DNA of 64,000 nt from JAJPHW01 sp963771505 (GTDB taxonomy: Bacteria; Acidobacteriota; Terriglobia; Terriglobales; Acidobacteriaceae), in NCBI GenBank assembly GCA_963771505.1, contig CAVYTO010000003.1, positions 62,001-126,000 on the forward strand, written 5' to 3'. A program made the translations under genes and the position numbers. The notes under the pieces are model-generated. The model was not told where the DNA came from and did no database searches. It saw nothing but the letters and a program-made list of their open reading frames with translations. Positions 27,735 through 36,532 of the stretch are shown piece by piece (position 1 is the stretch's first letter; every line of letters starts with the position of its first letter).

Positions 27735-28638
27735 ACAAGCCTTGTTTAAACAGCTTATCGGCTTCGCGAGTTTCGTTGCGGTGGTCTGCGCGCCGATGTT
27801 CGGCCAAAGCCGCGTCGACTGCAACGTCATGACTAGCCGCATTCTTAGTCAGCCGGTTAGGTATTGCGTTTTGGTTCCCGCGGGATACGACACTGACCAG
27901 AAGCAAAAATATCCGGTGCTCTATTTTCTTCATGGCCTCGGGGAAAATGAGCAAGCACTGTTCAATAGCGGCGGATGGAATGTGGTCGACGATCTAAGGC
28001 AGAAGCACGAGATCGGCGACTTCCTGATTGCCACGCCCGAGGCCAAGGCAAGTTTTTACGTGAATTCCGCCGACGGTCGCGTCGCTTACAGTGATTTTTT
28101 TCTTCACGAATTCATGCCGATGATTGCGGCAAAATACAGGGTGCTGAACGACCGCAAACACCGCGCCATCAGCGGAATTTCCATGGGCGGCTTCGGAGCT
28201 TTCCGGTTTGCATTTGCCTATCCTGATCTCTTTTCGGCGGTGAGTGCGGAAAGCGCGGCTTTGATGACGGAAACGCCGGCCGACCTCGACGCCGCCATGC
28301 AATCTGGGGGGGGACTGGGACGGGTCATGGGACCAGTCTTCGGTAATCCAGTGAACGTCAAACTATGGGAGGCGAACGATCCGTTCGATCTGGCGCGAAA
28401 GAATAAAGCCGGTATCGCCAAGCTGGCGATTTATTTCAATTGTGGACGAGAAGATGATTTCGGGTTTGAGAACGGCGCGAAGGCGATGGACCGGCAACTC
28501 ACGAGCGAAGGCGTGAAACACGAATTCTATTTATTTCCCGGGAATCACAACATGGACTATTTCCTCGCTCACCTGGGCGAAGTTATTAAATTCCACTCAC
28601 AGCACTTCGGGCTGACCCCAATCGAGTCGGCGAAGTAG
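27727..28638 (+). CDS. Exported esterase (esterase D / PF00756 type)
   Basis: This 303-residue protein starts at ATG overlapping the permease stop by 8 bp, so translation is coupled. A hydrophobic N-terminus to about residue 27 is a probable signal peptide. YFLHGLGENEQ is the oxyanion loop, GISMGGFG holds Ser152, an acid lies in NCGREDDFGFENG, and FPGNHNMDYF carries the histidine. The family includes feruloyl esterases, acetylxylan esterases and mycolyltransferases. A role in modifying whatever the upstream transporter handles is inferred from the operon only. Confidence 0.85.
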   Translation: MSEQALFKQLIGFASFVAVVCAPMFGQSRVDCNVMTSRILSQPVRYCVLVPAGYDTDQKQKYPVLYFLHGLGENEQALFNSGGWNVVDDLRQKHEIGDFLIATPEAKASFYVNSADGRVAYSDFFLHEFMPMIAAKYRVLNDRKHRAISGISMGGFGAFRFAFAYPDLFSAVSAESAALMTETPADLDAAMQSGGGLGRVMGPVFGNPVNVKLWEANDPFDLARKNKAGIAKLAIYFNCGREDDFGFENGAKAMDRQLTSEGVKHEFYLFPGNHNMDYFLAHLGEVIKFHSQHFGLTPIESAK

Positions 28639-28649
28639 CGGCTCGCTGT

Positions 28650-29192
28650 TCAGTCGTGCGCGGACGCCGAGAATTTCAACGCGAAATCCCTGTCCGACTT
28701 CCTGCGCGTGTTAATCGGAAGGATATCCGATTGCCACTGCCACCCGCGGCGGCCGTTTTCCAATGTCACGCTCTTCGCTTCTCCATATTCTGATAAGCGA
28801 TTTAGCACTGTGGTGACCGAGGCAAGCAAATCTTTGTGGCGCAACTCAACCTGGTCGAGCCGAGCTTTCACACCTTCACTTACCTCTCTGGCAGTGAGCG
28901 GACCATCCGCTTCCATCAGAATCATGCGGCAAGTCTTTGTGAATCCGGGTTGGGTCGACTTGCGTTTGCCATCGATTGATTCGAGCCAGTCGTCCTCAAC
29001 TACACCCTTGCCGAACACGGTGGCCAAGCCGACGATCGTGCGTTTAACCGTCCCGATGCGCTGCATAATCTCGCTGCGTTTATGTAGAAGTTCCTGAAGT
29101 TCCGCATGCGCGGCCCTCACTACTTCATGTACGTGACTATCCTCTGTTTCAAGAGCCCGCGCTTCTATCTGAGTTTCCATCTTGCTCTCCAT
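28650..29192 (-). CDS. Winged-helix-like protein with coiled coil
   Basis: From ATG 29192, preceded by GAGGA, the protein has 180 residues. Residues ~20-60 form an amphipathic coiled coil rich in Glu and Arg (VVRAAHAELQELLHKRSEIMQR). Residues ~90-160 look like a winged helix (GFTKTCRMILMEADGPLTAREVSEGVKARLDQ... LENGRRGWQW). DNA binding as a dimer is inferred; there is no recognised family name. A GTG at 29294 would add 34 basic, low-complexity residues, but its ribosome site is too close. It is convergent with the esterase gene. Confidence 0.7.
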   Translation of the reverse strand: MESKMETQIEARALETEDSHVHEVVRAAHAELQELLHKRSEIMQRIGTVKRTIVGLATVFGKGVVEDDWLESIDGKRKSTQPGFTKTCRMILMEADGPLTAREVSEGVKARLDQVELRHKDLLASVTTVLNRLSEYGEAKSVTLENGRRGWQWQSDILPINTRRKSDRDFALKFSASAHD

Positions 29193-29817
29193 CTGAGTCC
29201 TCGGAGCCCGCGACTTTCGCCGCAGTTGTTGTGATGCGTTGGAGGTTGATGTTTGCTGCTTTCGCTCTGCTCTTATTTTCTTATGCAACTTCACTGCCTT
29301 TCACGCCCGGCAGCGGCTCTGTATAAGTTTGTAAACAAACCGATGACGCTGTTAGTGCTTTGACGCGGCGGTATCGAAAAGGAAAGTGCGGATCGCATAA
29401 AACTTCGCTTTCCGTCACATTTCAGCAGGAGTTTTACATTCGAGTGTGGTTGACCTGCACTGTTCCCCAGGGTTCGGTTGCTCGCTCTTCCAAATCCCGT
29501 AGACATGCGCCGCGCACATACGAAGAAGCATATCGCTGGGCGTAAATCGGACCCCTCCGAAATTACAACCGGCTGTCGCTTCACATCATGAGCACACTGT
29601 TTTGTGTGGTGCCCGCAACCTTCTAAAGCAACCAACTTCATGGGCACGCTAAACCAAGTATCGTATTCCCCTGGATTTTCTAATCAGATTGTTATTCCCG
29701 TCGTCCCAACATTCTTTTCCCCGTATTTGTTATGGGCGCGCCCGTGCATTTGATCAAGTCGAATCGCCGAGCTTCGGATCCATCGATGATCGACGTAAAT
29801 CAGGCGGGAGAGAAAAT
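29193..29817. other. Intergenic region between winged-helix gene and Oar-like receptor
   Basis: This stretch of about 600 bp has no supported gene if the start at 29192 is right. Minus-strand frames here have poor composition. A short palindrome GTTTG-TAAA-CAAAC lies near 29330 and could be an operator for the winged-helix gene. The receptor frame can be extended to 29689, but the signal peptide places its start at 29818. Confidence 0.5.
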
Positions 29818-32800
29818 ATGAATTGGAAAAATGGATTTAGGGGGATCATGCTGATCGCCCTGCTGCTGCCCAGCCTATTGCTGGCGCAGACCTCCACGAC
29901 CGGCAGTATCTCGGGCGTGGCCACCGACCCTACCGGAGCACTGCTTCCCAACATCCCGGTGACGTTGAAAAACACCGACAACGGCAGCATCCAGAATGCG
30001 ACCACGAATTCGGCGGGAACGTACCAGTTCACGCTTCTGCAACCTGGCAACTATCAGGTATCCGCGAACGCCACTGGATTTTCGGTGGTCAACAGAACTG
30101 TGGTTCTGAACGTAGGCGCGAGCATCGCACTGAATTTACAACTTGCCGTTTCTTCGGGACAGGAAACAGTCGAAGTTACGGGCGAAGCTTCAACCATTCA
30201 AACTGAAGACGCCAACATTTCCACGACCTTCAGTTCGAAGCAAGTCTCGTTGTTGCCCAACCCCGGCAACGATCTGACGGCAGTGGCACTTACCACCCCC
30301 GGTGTGGTCATGAACACAACTGGCGGATCAGTTTTCGGCGGCGGCAACTATGAGTTCTACGGATTGCCTTCGAACTCTAACGTGTTCACCTACGACGGAG
30401 CCAACGCAAACGATCCTTACTTCAACATCAACAACAGCGGCGCAACCAACCTCACTCTCGGATTGAACGACGTGCAAGAAGCCAGCGTCGTCACCAATGG
30501 ATACAGCGGCCAATATGGCGGTCTGGCCGGCGCCAACATCAACTACGTTTCGAAATCGGGCAGCAATGCCTTCCACGGCAACGCAGAGTATTTCTGGAAT
30601 GGCAGCGTGCTGAATGCCAACCGTTGGTTCAATAATCAGGCCAATGCGCTGGCTGGTAGCAACGTCGCTCCACGACCTTTCGACAACGCTAACCAGTACG
30701 CGGCATCGTTTGGCGGGCCGATTATCAAGAACAAATCCTTCTTCTTTGTCGATTACGAAGGCATTCGTCTAGTGATCCCTACGCCACTCTCGGTCAACCT
30801 GCCTACCGCTGCTTTTGAGAATGCAGTATTGGGCAATCTCGCCACTACCGATCCGAGCGCGGTGTCGACTTACAACACCTTCTTTGGCCTCTACAATGGA
30901 ACTCCCGGAGCGGCCAATGCCCAAAATGCGCTTCCAGGGGGCAAGGATGGAGTTACCGGCACTGCGACCGGGAACGGATGCTCGAACATCTCACCTTCCA
31001 GCAACCCGCTGTTCGCTCAATTTGCCACCGCCCCTTGCGCGCTGCAATTACAGGGTGGAAATTCTCAACACACGAACGATTACCTGCTCGTCGGCCGTTA
31101 TGACATGAATATCGGCGCCAGAGACAAGCTATTCGTAAGGGCTCAACACGAAAGCGGGTTGCAGGCCACGGTAACGGATCCCATCAACGCCGTGTTCAAC
31201 GCCCACAGTGCTCAACCGGAGTGGCAAAGTCAGTTGAGCGAAACTCACACCTTCGGCAATACGAAAGTGAACAACTTTGTCGCTTCCATGCAGTGGTACA
31301 GCGCGCTCTTCACCATCGTAAATTCGCAGGCCGAGTTCGCCGCACTACCCGCCAACATCGGTACTATCGCCTTCGGTGATGGCTCACTCACCAATCTCAA
31401 CGGTTCCGGTTCGGCATTCCCTCAGGGCCGCAACATTACACAGTATGGATTAGTGGACGACTTCAGTTGGATTCGCGGGCGCCACACATTAAAGGCTGGA
31501 GTGAATTTCCGGCGCGACGATGTGAGCGATCACAACTTTACCGGGCTTATACCCGTCCAGATACCGTTCTCGCTTGCTGATTTTGCAGCCGGTGGTACGG
31601 GGCCTCTCGGGTCCGAAGCGTTCCAGAACTTCCCCCAACACACCAATGTTCCCATCGCGCTTTATCAGTTGGGTTGGTACGTGGCGGATGACATTAACGC
31701 AACTCGAGACTTCAAGCTCACCCTCAGCATGCGGTTCGATCACCTTTCAAATCCAACTTGCGCTACCAATTGCTTCCAGCGCCTGACCGGTCCATTTGAA
31801 GACTTGAGCCGCGGCGGGCCGCTGAATTCCGTGATCAGCACCGGGCAAAGCACCGCATTCCCATCGGTTACACCAGTGGTTTACGAACCGAAGGTGGGCT
31901 TCGCATGGTCTCCTCGCGGTTCACAAAGCACCGTGATTCGCGGCGGCTTCGGCATATTTAGCGACGCCATCCCAACCGGGGCCATTGACGCCATCCTCAC
32001 CAACGCGCCCAACGATCCTTCATTCACACTGTTCAATGGCTCGTTAGCTCCAGGCGGAGCCAACAGCTTCAGCGGGCAGCTGAATGCAGCAAATGCCGCG
32101 TTCGTTGCGGGTTTTGCCGGAGGAAGCTCAACCCTGCCAGCGGTGAACTTCGTCAATGGATCCAAAGTAATCGTCCCGCGCTACAACGAGTGGAGCCTGG
32201 AATTCCAGCACAACTTCGGCTGGCACACCACATTCACTACCAAGTACGTGGGCAATCACGGATCTCACGAAGAAGTCACTAACCCCGCTGTAAACGCTTT
32301 CAGTCCAACCGGATTCGGAGGACTTCCTACCGCAGCCCCCGACCCACGTTTCGGCGTAGTCGGACAGACCGCGAACGTGGCTAACTCCAACTACAGCGGT
32401 TTGGTCACAACCCTGGGACACAGCTTTAACGGCGGCTTTGAATTCAATGCCGGATACACATGGAGCCATGCTCAGGATGAAATCTCCAACAGCTCATTTA
32501 ATCCCTTCGGCCTGAACACCAGCACCAATGTGGACGTGGTCACGCCGCTCAATCCGTTCAATCTGCGCTCGTTGAATTATGGCAACGCCGATTACGACGT
32601 GCGTAATTCGTTCAACATGAACTATGTTTGGTCCGACGCATTCCGGCACTTGACCAGCTGGGGGCCAAACGCGCTGATGAAGGGATGGGTGTTCTCCGGC
32701 ACCATTATCAAACACACCGGGTTCCCCTTCTCCATCTATAGCAGCAATGCCACCAACGCCTTGCAAGCGGGAAACTTCGGCAGCACCGCTACGGCGACTA

Positions 32801-33213
32801 TCTCAACCGCGCTGGCCAATGTGGACGGCCCCGTCAGCCTGGATTGCGGCGCATCCGGTGCCAACCTCAACACTCCCTGCTTTGGAGGCTCTGGATCGTT
32901 TTCACCTCCGACGACTACATTCTCATCTCAACGTAGAAACAGCTTCCGCGGCCCTGGATATTTCGACACGGACTTCAACGTCGAAAAGGGCTTCGGCGTT
33001 CCCAAGTGGGAAGGCGCAAACTTCTCGGTGGGCGCAAGGTTCTTTAACCTGTTCAACCACCCCAACTTCAACTTCCCGGTTGCCGATATCAACAACTCGC
33101 AGTTCGGCCATATCACGAGCCTCGTGAGCCAGCCAACTACGATTCTCGGTTCTGGACTGGGAGCAGACGCTTCTCCGCGATTAATCGAACTCACGGCGAA
33201 GATCAACTTCTAA
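29818..33213 (+). CDS. Oar-like TonB-dependent receptor with carboxypeptidase-regulatory domain
   Basis: From ATG 29818, after GGCGGGAG, the protein has 1,131 residues: a signal peptide (about 1-24, ending LLLAQ), a carboxypeptidase-regulatory domain (~27-105, GSISGVATDPTGALLPN), a plug-like region with GYSGQYGGLAGANINYVSKSG, and a barrel ending in the terminal Phe of LTAKINF. It is only distantly related to the receptor at 5447-9070 and has shorter extracellular loops. It is presumed to take up a large nutrient under TonB control; no dedicated TonB, SusD or enzyme gene is adjacent. A terminator follows at 33236. Confidence 0.9.
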   Translation: MNWKNGFRGIMLIALLLPSLLLAQTSTTGSISGVATDPTGALLPNIPVTLKNTDNGSIQNATTNSAGTYQFTLLQPGNYQVSANATGFSVVNRTVVLNVGASIALNLQLAVSSGQETVEVTGEASTIQTEDANISTTFSSKQVSLLPNPGNDLTAVALTTPGVVMNTTGGSVFGGGNYEFYGLPSNSNVFTYDGANANDPYFNINNSGATNLTLGLNDVQEASVVTNGYSGQYGGLAGANINYVSKSGSNAFHGNAEYFWNGSVLNANRWFNNQANALAGSNVAPRPFDNANQYAASFGGPIIKNKSFFFVDYEGIRLVIPTPLSVNLPTAAFENAVLGNLATTDPSAVSTYNTFFGLYNGTPGAANAQNALPGGKDGVTGTATGNGCSNISPSSNPLFAQFATAPCALQLQGGNSQHTNDYLLVGRYDMNIGARDKLFVRAQHESGLQATVTDPINAVFNAHSAQPEWQSQLSETHTFGNTKVNNFVASMQWYSALFTIVNSQAEFAALPANIGTIAFGDGSLTNLNGSGSAFPQGRNITQYGLVDDFSWIRGRHTLKAGVNFRRDDVSDHNFTGLIPVQIPFSLADFAAGGTGPLGSEAFQNFPQHTNVPIALYQLGWYVADDINATRDFKLTLSMRFDHLSNPTCATNCFQRLTGPFEDLSRGGPLNSVISTGQSTAFPSVTPVVYEPKVGFAWSPRGSQSTVIRGGFGIFSDAIPTGAIDAILTNAPNDPSFTLFNGSLAPGGANSFSGQLNAANAAFVAGFAGGSSTLPAVNFVNGSKVIVPRYNEWSLEFQHNFGWHTTFTTKYVGNHGSHEEVTNPAVNAFSPTGFGGLPTAAPDPRFGVVGQTANVANSNYSGLVTTLGHSFNGGFEFNAGYTWSHAQDEISNSSFNPFGLNTSTNVDVVTPLNPFNLRSLNYGNADYDVRNSFNMNYVWSDAFRHLTSWGPNALMKGWVFSGTIIKHTGFPFSIYSSNATNALQAGNFGSTATATISTALANVDGPVSLDCGASGANLNTPCFGGSGSFSPPTTTFSSQRRNSFRGPGYFDTDFNVEKGFGVPKWEGANFSVGARFFNLFNHPNFNFPVADINNSQFGHITSLVSQPTTILGSGLGADASPRLIELTAKINF

Positions 33214-33235
33214 CTCGAGCTACGTTGCTCTACTG

Positions 33236-33261
33236 GCGGCCTCAAAAGAGGCCGCTTTTTT
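33236..33261 (+). terminator. Rho-independent terminator after the second receptor
   Basis: The stem GCGGCCTC / GAGGCCGC with an AAAA loop is followed immediately by TTTTTT. It starts 22 nt after the receptor stop codon. Confidence 0.95.
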
Positions 33262-33337
33262 GTGCCCGGAAAAGCAGAGTCCTGCCGAAGAGGGTGGCAG
33301 GTTCTGGGCTGGAAGTGGAATGGGATGATTCGGGAAT

Positions 33338-33414
33338 TGGGGTGGGAAACGGGAATCGAACCCGCAACCGCCGGAGCCACAGTCCGGTGCTCTGCCAGTT
33401 GAGCTATTCCCACC
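33338..33414 (-). tRNA. tRNA-His (GTG anticodon)
   Basis: A full cloverleaf lies on the minus strand. The 5' end at 33414 carries the extra G-1 opposite C73, the acceptor is GTGGGAA/TTCCCAC, the anticodon stem is CCGGA/TCCGG around CTGTGGC, and the T-arm is GGGTTCGATTCCC-like. The CCA end is encoded at 33338-33340. Confidence 0.97.
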
Positions 33415-33458
33415 GCGCCTCTGCATTATAGCAATTGCGGCGGGTTCCAACCTTCGCG

Positions 33459-34154
33459 TCAGGGCGAGAAGCGGTATCCCAACCCCAGCGCAGTTACCAG
33501 CAGCGCGGGACGTTTCGGGTCGCGCTCAAGCTTCTGCCGCAGGCTCGCCACATGCACATCCACGGTGCGCGTCAGAGCTTCACCGCTGTATCCCCAAACA
33601 TCTTTGAGAAGGACCCCGCGCGACAGCGTGACTCCCTGATGGCTGAGGAAGTAGCTCAGAAGTTGAAACTCGCGCGCCGAGAGTGGGACAACTTTCCCCT
33701 TACGCCTCACCGAGGTAGCCTGCAAATCAATTTTCAAGTCACCGATTTCGTAAACTTGAGGGACAGATGAAGTCGCCGGAGGTTGGCTGGAGCCGCGCCG
33801 AAGCAATGCTTCGATCCTCGCTATCAATTCCGCCATCTCAAACGGCTTCGTCAAATAATCATCGGCGCCGATTTTTAGCCCAAGAACTTTGTCCACCGTT
33901 TCTGTGCGCGCTGTCAGCATGAGAATCGGAATGACCGACCCGGCTTGGCGCAAATCGCGGCAAACATCGAAGCCTCTTTTCTTGGGGAGCATCACATCGA
34001 GAATGAGTAGATCGAAATTTCCGGTCAGCGCCTTTTGCAGGCCAGCCTCGCCGTCTTCCGCGAGTTCAACGAGATACCCCTCCCGTCGCAGACGGTCATG
34101 CAGGGTGATTCGCAACGCTTCTTCGTCTTCGACAACCAGGATTCGTTCGTCCAT
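33459..34154 (-). CDS. OmpR-family response regulator
   Basis: This 231-residue protein has a receiver domain (1-118) with the acidic pocket Glu9-Asp10, phospho-acceptor Asp53 in ILDVMLP and Lys103 in LTKPF. A C-terminal winged helix (about 135-230) includes SAREFQLLSYFLSHQG and the recognition-helix region TRTVDVHVASLRQKLE. It should be phosphorylated by the kinase encoded 9 bp upstream. OmpR-type proteins bind direct repeats with about one helical turn between them; such repeats (GTAAA every 11 bp) lie at 36469-36495, in front of the neighbouring small exported protein gene. Confidence 0.95.
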   Translation of the reverse strand: MDERILVVEDEEALRITLHDRLRREGYLVELAEDGEAGLQKALTGNFDLLILDVMLPKKRGFDVCRDLRQAGSVIPILMLTARTETVDKVLGLKIGADDYLTKPFEMAELIARIEALLRRGSSQPPATSSVPQVYEIGDLKIDLQATSVRRKGKVVPLSAREFQLLSYFLSHQGVTLSRGVLLKDVWGYSGEALTRTVDVHVASLRQKLERDPKRPALLVTALGLGYRFSP

Positions 34155-34163
34155 GAAATTCGG

Positions 34164-35990
34164 CTAGGTCTGAACATGTATCAGCGGCGCTGGCTGATCG
34201 TCGCCCGTATTCAGCGGCCCGGCAGCTACAGGCAGACTCAGAATAAACCTGCTTCCGTTGCCCGGTTCGCTTTCCACGGTGAGCCGGCCCTTCATGGCTT
34301 CCGCGAAGCTTTTGGCCAGCGCCAAACCAAGGCCTGTGCCGTGCGTGTGAGTGCTGGTGACGCTGGGGCTGCGGTAAAATGGCTCGAATATTTGGCCGAT
34401 TTCGCTTTCGTCGATGCCAATCCCGCGGTCCTCGACAATAATCGTGACCTCAGATCCTGTTTCTTCGGCCTGCACGCCGATCCATTTGTTGTCGCCACCA
34501 TATTTGACAGCATTCGTCATCAGATTTTGTAGGCACTGGAAAAGCGCGCCCGCATCGGCAACCACCCGAGGCAAATCTTCAGGAACTTTGATTTCCGCTC
34601 GGACTCCCGCAGCTTCAATCAGGCTGGCCGTACTGCCTAGGACCTCGCCGATTACCTTGCGCACATCCACCGGCTGCAAATCGTAGTGCGCCGTGTTCCC
34701 TCGGGTCGCAGCGAAGCGCAACACCTGCTCCACCAAGTGGTTCAGCTGGCGGGCTTGCCCTTTAATCATCTTGCCGTAGCGAATCATTTGCGACTTCTCG
34801 TCCACTATTCCGTCCGCGATATTTTCGGCGGCGGAAAGAATGGCTGCGACCGGAGTCCGAAGTTCGTGCGACACGCCAGTCACAAAGTCCATTTGCAACG
34901 CAGCCAGTCTCCTCGCGCGTTGGCTATTGATCACTAACAACAGTACGGCTCCTCCGAGCACTGACAACACGCCGAAACTGAGCGCGAGATTCCGCCACCG
35001 CAAATCGTTCACCGCGGCTTCGACGGAACCTTTACGGTGGCGCGCGAAGATTTCCCACCTTGCGCCGCTCGTAGAAACTGGATCGAAGCGAATGACATTG
35101 AGGGCCTGGCTCGCTTCCGGATTAGCGGTACCACCGGACACATTCGCCGACCGCGTAACGCCACCGATCAGCCTCGGCCCCTTCTCGGCATTCTGTGCTT
35201 CCAGTACCGGGAATCCGAACAGATTCAACAGGGCGTCCGCGTCGGTTGCATCGCTGGACGCAGTACGCGATGACGAACCAGGATAAGAGTCGTTCTTTCG
35301 TTCCAAGTCGACAGTCACGTCATACTCTGAAGTCTGCGGGCTGCCGAAATATCGTTTTATTAGTCGAGGAAAAATTCTCGTGGTGAGGGCAGACCGATCA
35401 AGTTCTACGATCAGCCAGTCTGCACCTTCCGCAGCCTGGCGCGCCGGAAAAATCAGCAGCAGAAGCGATTCATCGACCTTTCCGAACCGCGGCTCCTGAG
35501 GTCGGGTCTTCTCGTAAGCCACTCCAGGCTTCCGGCTTACGCCAGCGTCGTCCGGCAGCTGCAACTGTGCCAGAAACTTTGGCAGCTCGGGCCAACGCGA
35601 CGGAAAATCTTCTTTAATAAAATTACCGTCGGAAAGATGCAGAAAGTCTGGCTCTGCCCCCGTTTGAGCGTGCCAGAGATAGACATTGGCCACAATTCCC
35701 GCTTGATCGGATGTGTCCTCCCACAGCTTTAAGCGCGACATCAGGGGACGCGCATCCACCGGCGTATCCCCTTGCGATTGCATCTCTTGCGCCATGGTGC
35801 TGAGATCTCGCTCGAGTTCCGAACGGAAGCTCATGAGCGATTCTTGCAGGGCGGCATGCATGCGCGTGCTGGCGGCGTCGCTCACCTCCGCGCTCCAGCG
35901 ATATTGCATACCAGCCACGCCCAGCAGCACCAACACCAGAAGTGCCGGGACTACATGCGTAACCAAACGTTCTTTACTGGTCGAGGTCAT
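34164..35990 (-). CDS. Sensor histidine kinase
   Basis: The 608-residue kinase has an N-terminal membrane helix (about residues 12-28), a ~300-residue periplasmic domain, a second helix near 333-352, then a HisKA domain with phospho-acceptor His375 in VSHELRTP and a HATPase domain with N, G1 (DRGIGI) and G2 (GTGLGL) boxes. There is no HAMP domain: helix two runs almost straight into HisKA. The periplasmic region contains phrases about an anchored fold but no named sensor domain. It forms a two-gene unit with the response regulator downstream; the signal is unknown. Confidence 0.93.
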   Translation of the reverse strand: MTSTSKERLVTHVVPALLVLVLLGVAGMQYRWSAEVSDAASTRMHAALQESLMSFRSELERDLSTMAQEMQSQGDTPVDARPLMSRLKLWEDTSDQAGIVANVYLWHAQTGAEPDFLHLSDGNFIKEDFPSRWPELPKFLAQLQLPDDAGVSRKPGVAYEKTRPQEPRFGKVDESLLLLIFPARQAAEGADWLIVELDRSALTTRIFPRLIKRYFGSPQTSEYDVTVDLERKNDSYPGSSSRTASSDATDADALLNLFGFPVLEAQNAEKGPRLIGGVTRSANVSGGTANPEASQALNVIRFDPVSTSGARWEIFARHRKGSVEAAVNDLRWRNLALSFGVLSVLGGAVLLLVINSQRARRLAALQMDFVTGVSHELRTPVAAILSAAENIADGIVDEKSQMIRYGKMIKGQARQLNHLVEQVLRFAATRGNTAHYDLQPVDVRKVIGEVLGSTASLIEAAGVRAEIKVPEDLPRVVADAGALFQCLQNLMTNAVKYGGDNKWIGVQAEETGSEVTIIVEDRGIGIDESEIGQIFEPFYRSPSVTSTHTHGTGLGLALAKSFAEAMKGRLTVESEPGNGSRFILSLPVAAGPLNTGDDQPAPLIHVQT

Positions 35991-36082
35991 GACTGGGTTC
36001 GATCACGACAGCGCGAAACTCGGCTCATCACGCCGCCGGGAAGCCCCATTATAGGTCGCTCGCGCTTCCCGGCCCGCGAAGA

Positions 36083-36388
36083 CTACAGTACCGAAGCGGA
36101 CGCCAGTTGGATTCTGCCCGCGCCGCGACCCTTGCTGCTCGCTAAAGTGTATCCATGGTCGTAGCCTTCGGCGAACGCTTGGCGGTCGCTAACGCTGACC
36201 CAGCGTCCAGTGGCGACGTGCGCGGCCTGACCTTGTTTAGCGTCTAGACGGCCCAGGTATGCACCATCTCGAAACGCGCCATCCGTCGCGCGCACTTGGG
36301 CGACAGGATCGGCCGGGGTGGACCGGATGCTGATGGTTGAGACTGCGCCGGCAGCGAAAACGATTGCGATTGCGAGTAAGCTTTTCAT
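36083..36388 (-). CDS. Small exported protein beside the two-component system
   Basis: This 101-residue protein starts at ATG after AAGAGGAGAAG. Residues 1-20 are a signal peptide. The mature part has a short motif-rich block: FRDGAYLGRLDAKQG, then ATGRW, then QAFAEGYDHGYTLA. The pattern of paired Gly/Tyr and Trp suggests a compact fold, not a linker. I do not recognise a characterised family. It lies 92 bp before the histidine kinase in the same direction and has a triple GTAAA repeat in front, so it may be a target or periplasmic partner of the two-component system. Confidence 0.75.
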   Translation of the reverse strand: MKSLLAIAIVFAAGAVSTISIRSTPADPVAQVRATDGAFRDGAYLGRLDAKQGQAAHVATGRWVSVSDRQAFAEGYDHGYTLASSKGRGAGRIQLASASVL

Positions 36389-36406
36389 TGTTCTTCTCCT
36401 CTTCCT

Positions 36407-36431
36407 GCATCACTGAATTTCTTGGTGATGC
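36407..36431. repeat. Short inverted repeat in the leader of the small exported protein
   Basis: GCATCAC and GTGATGC flank an 11-nt loop, about 19 nt before the start codon at 36388. It could form a 7-bp hairpin in the mRNA leader. There is no T-tract, so it is not a terminator. Confidence 0.4.
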
Positions 36432-36468
36432 GCTAAGAGGATTAAACCGCACAACCACCATGCAACAA

Positions 36469-36495
36469 GTAAAAGGGTTGTAAAGGATTTGTAAA
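36469..36495 (+). promoter_or_regulatory. Three GTAAA direct repeats at exact 11-bp spacing
   Basis: GTAAA occurs at 36469, 36480 and 36491 with N6 between copies. This is 81-107 nt upstream of the small exported protein start. Direct repeats at one helical turn are the usual layout for OmpR-family binding, and E. coli CpxR uses GTAAA-N4-8-GTAAA. The adjacent response regulator at 33459-34154 is the obvious candidate ligand, by inference. Confidence 0.6.
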
Positions 36496-36532
36496 TCAAA
36501 TTTGGTCGAAAGCGTTTGAATTCAGGCGGATT

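Noticed and set aside
29291..29647. Minus-strand 118-residue frame
   Set aside because: No ribosome site, poor composition, and it overlaps the winged-helix gene start.
33210..33450. Minus-strand frames through tRNA-His
   Set aside because: They are translations of the tRNA and the upstream terminator; no ribosome site or protein-like composition.
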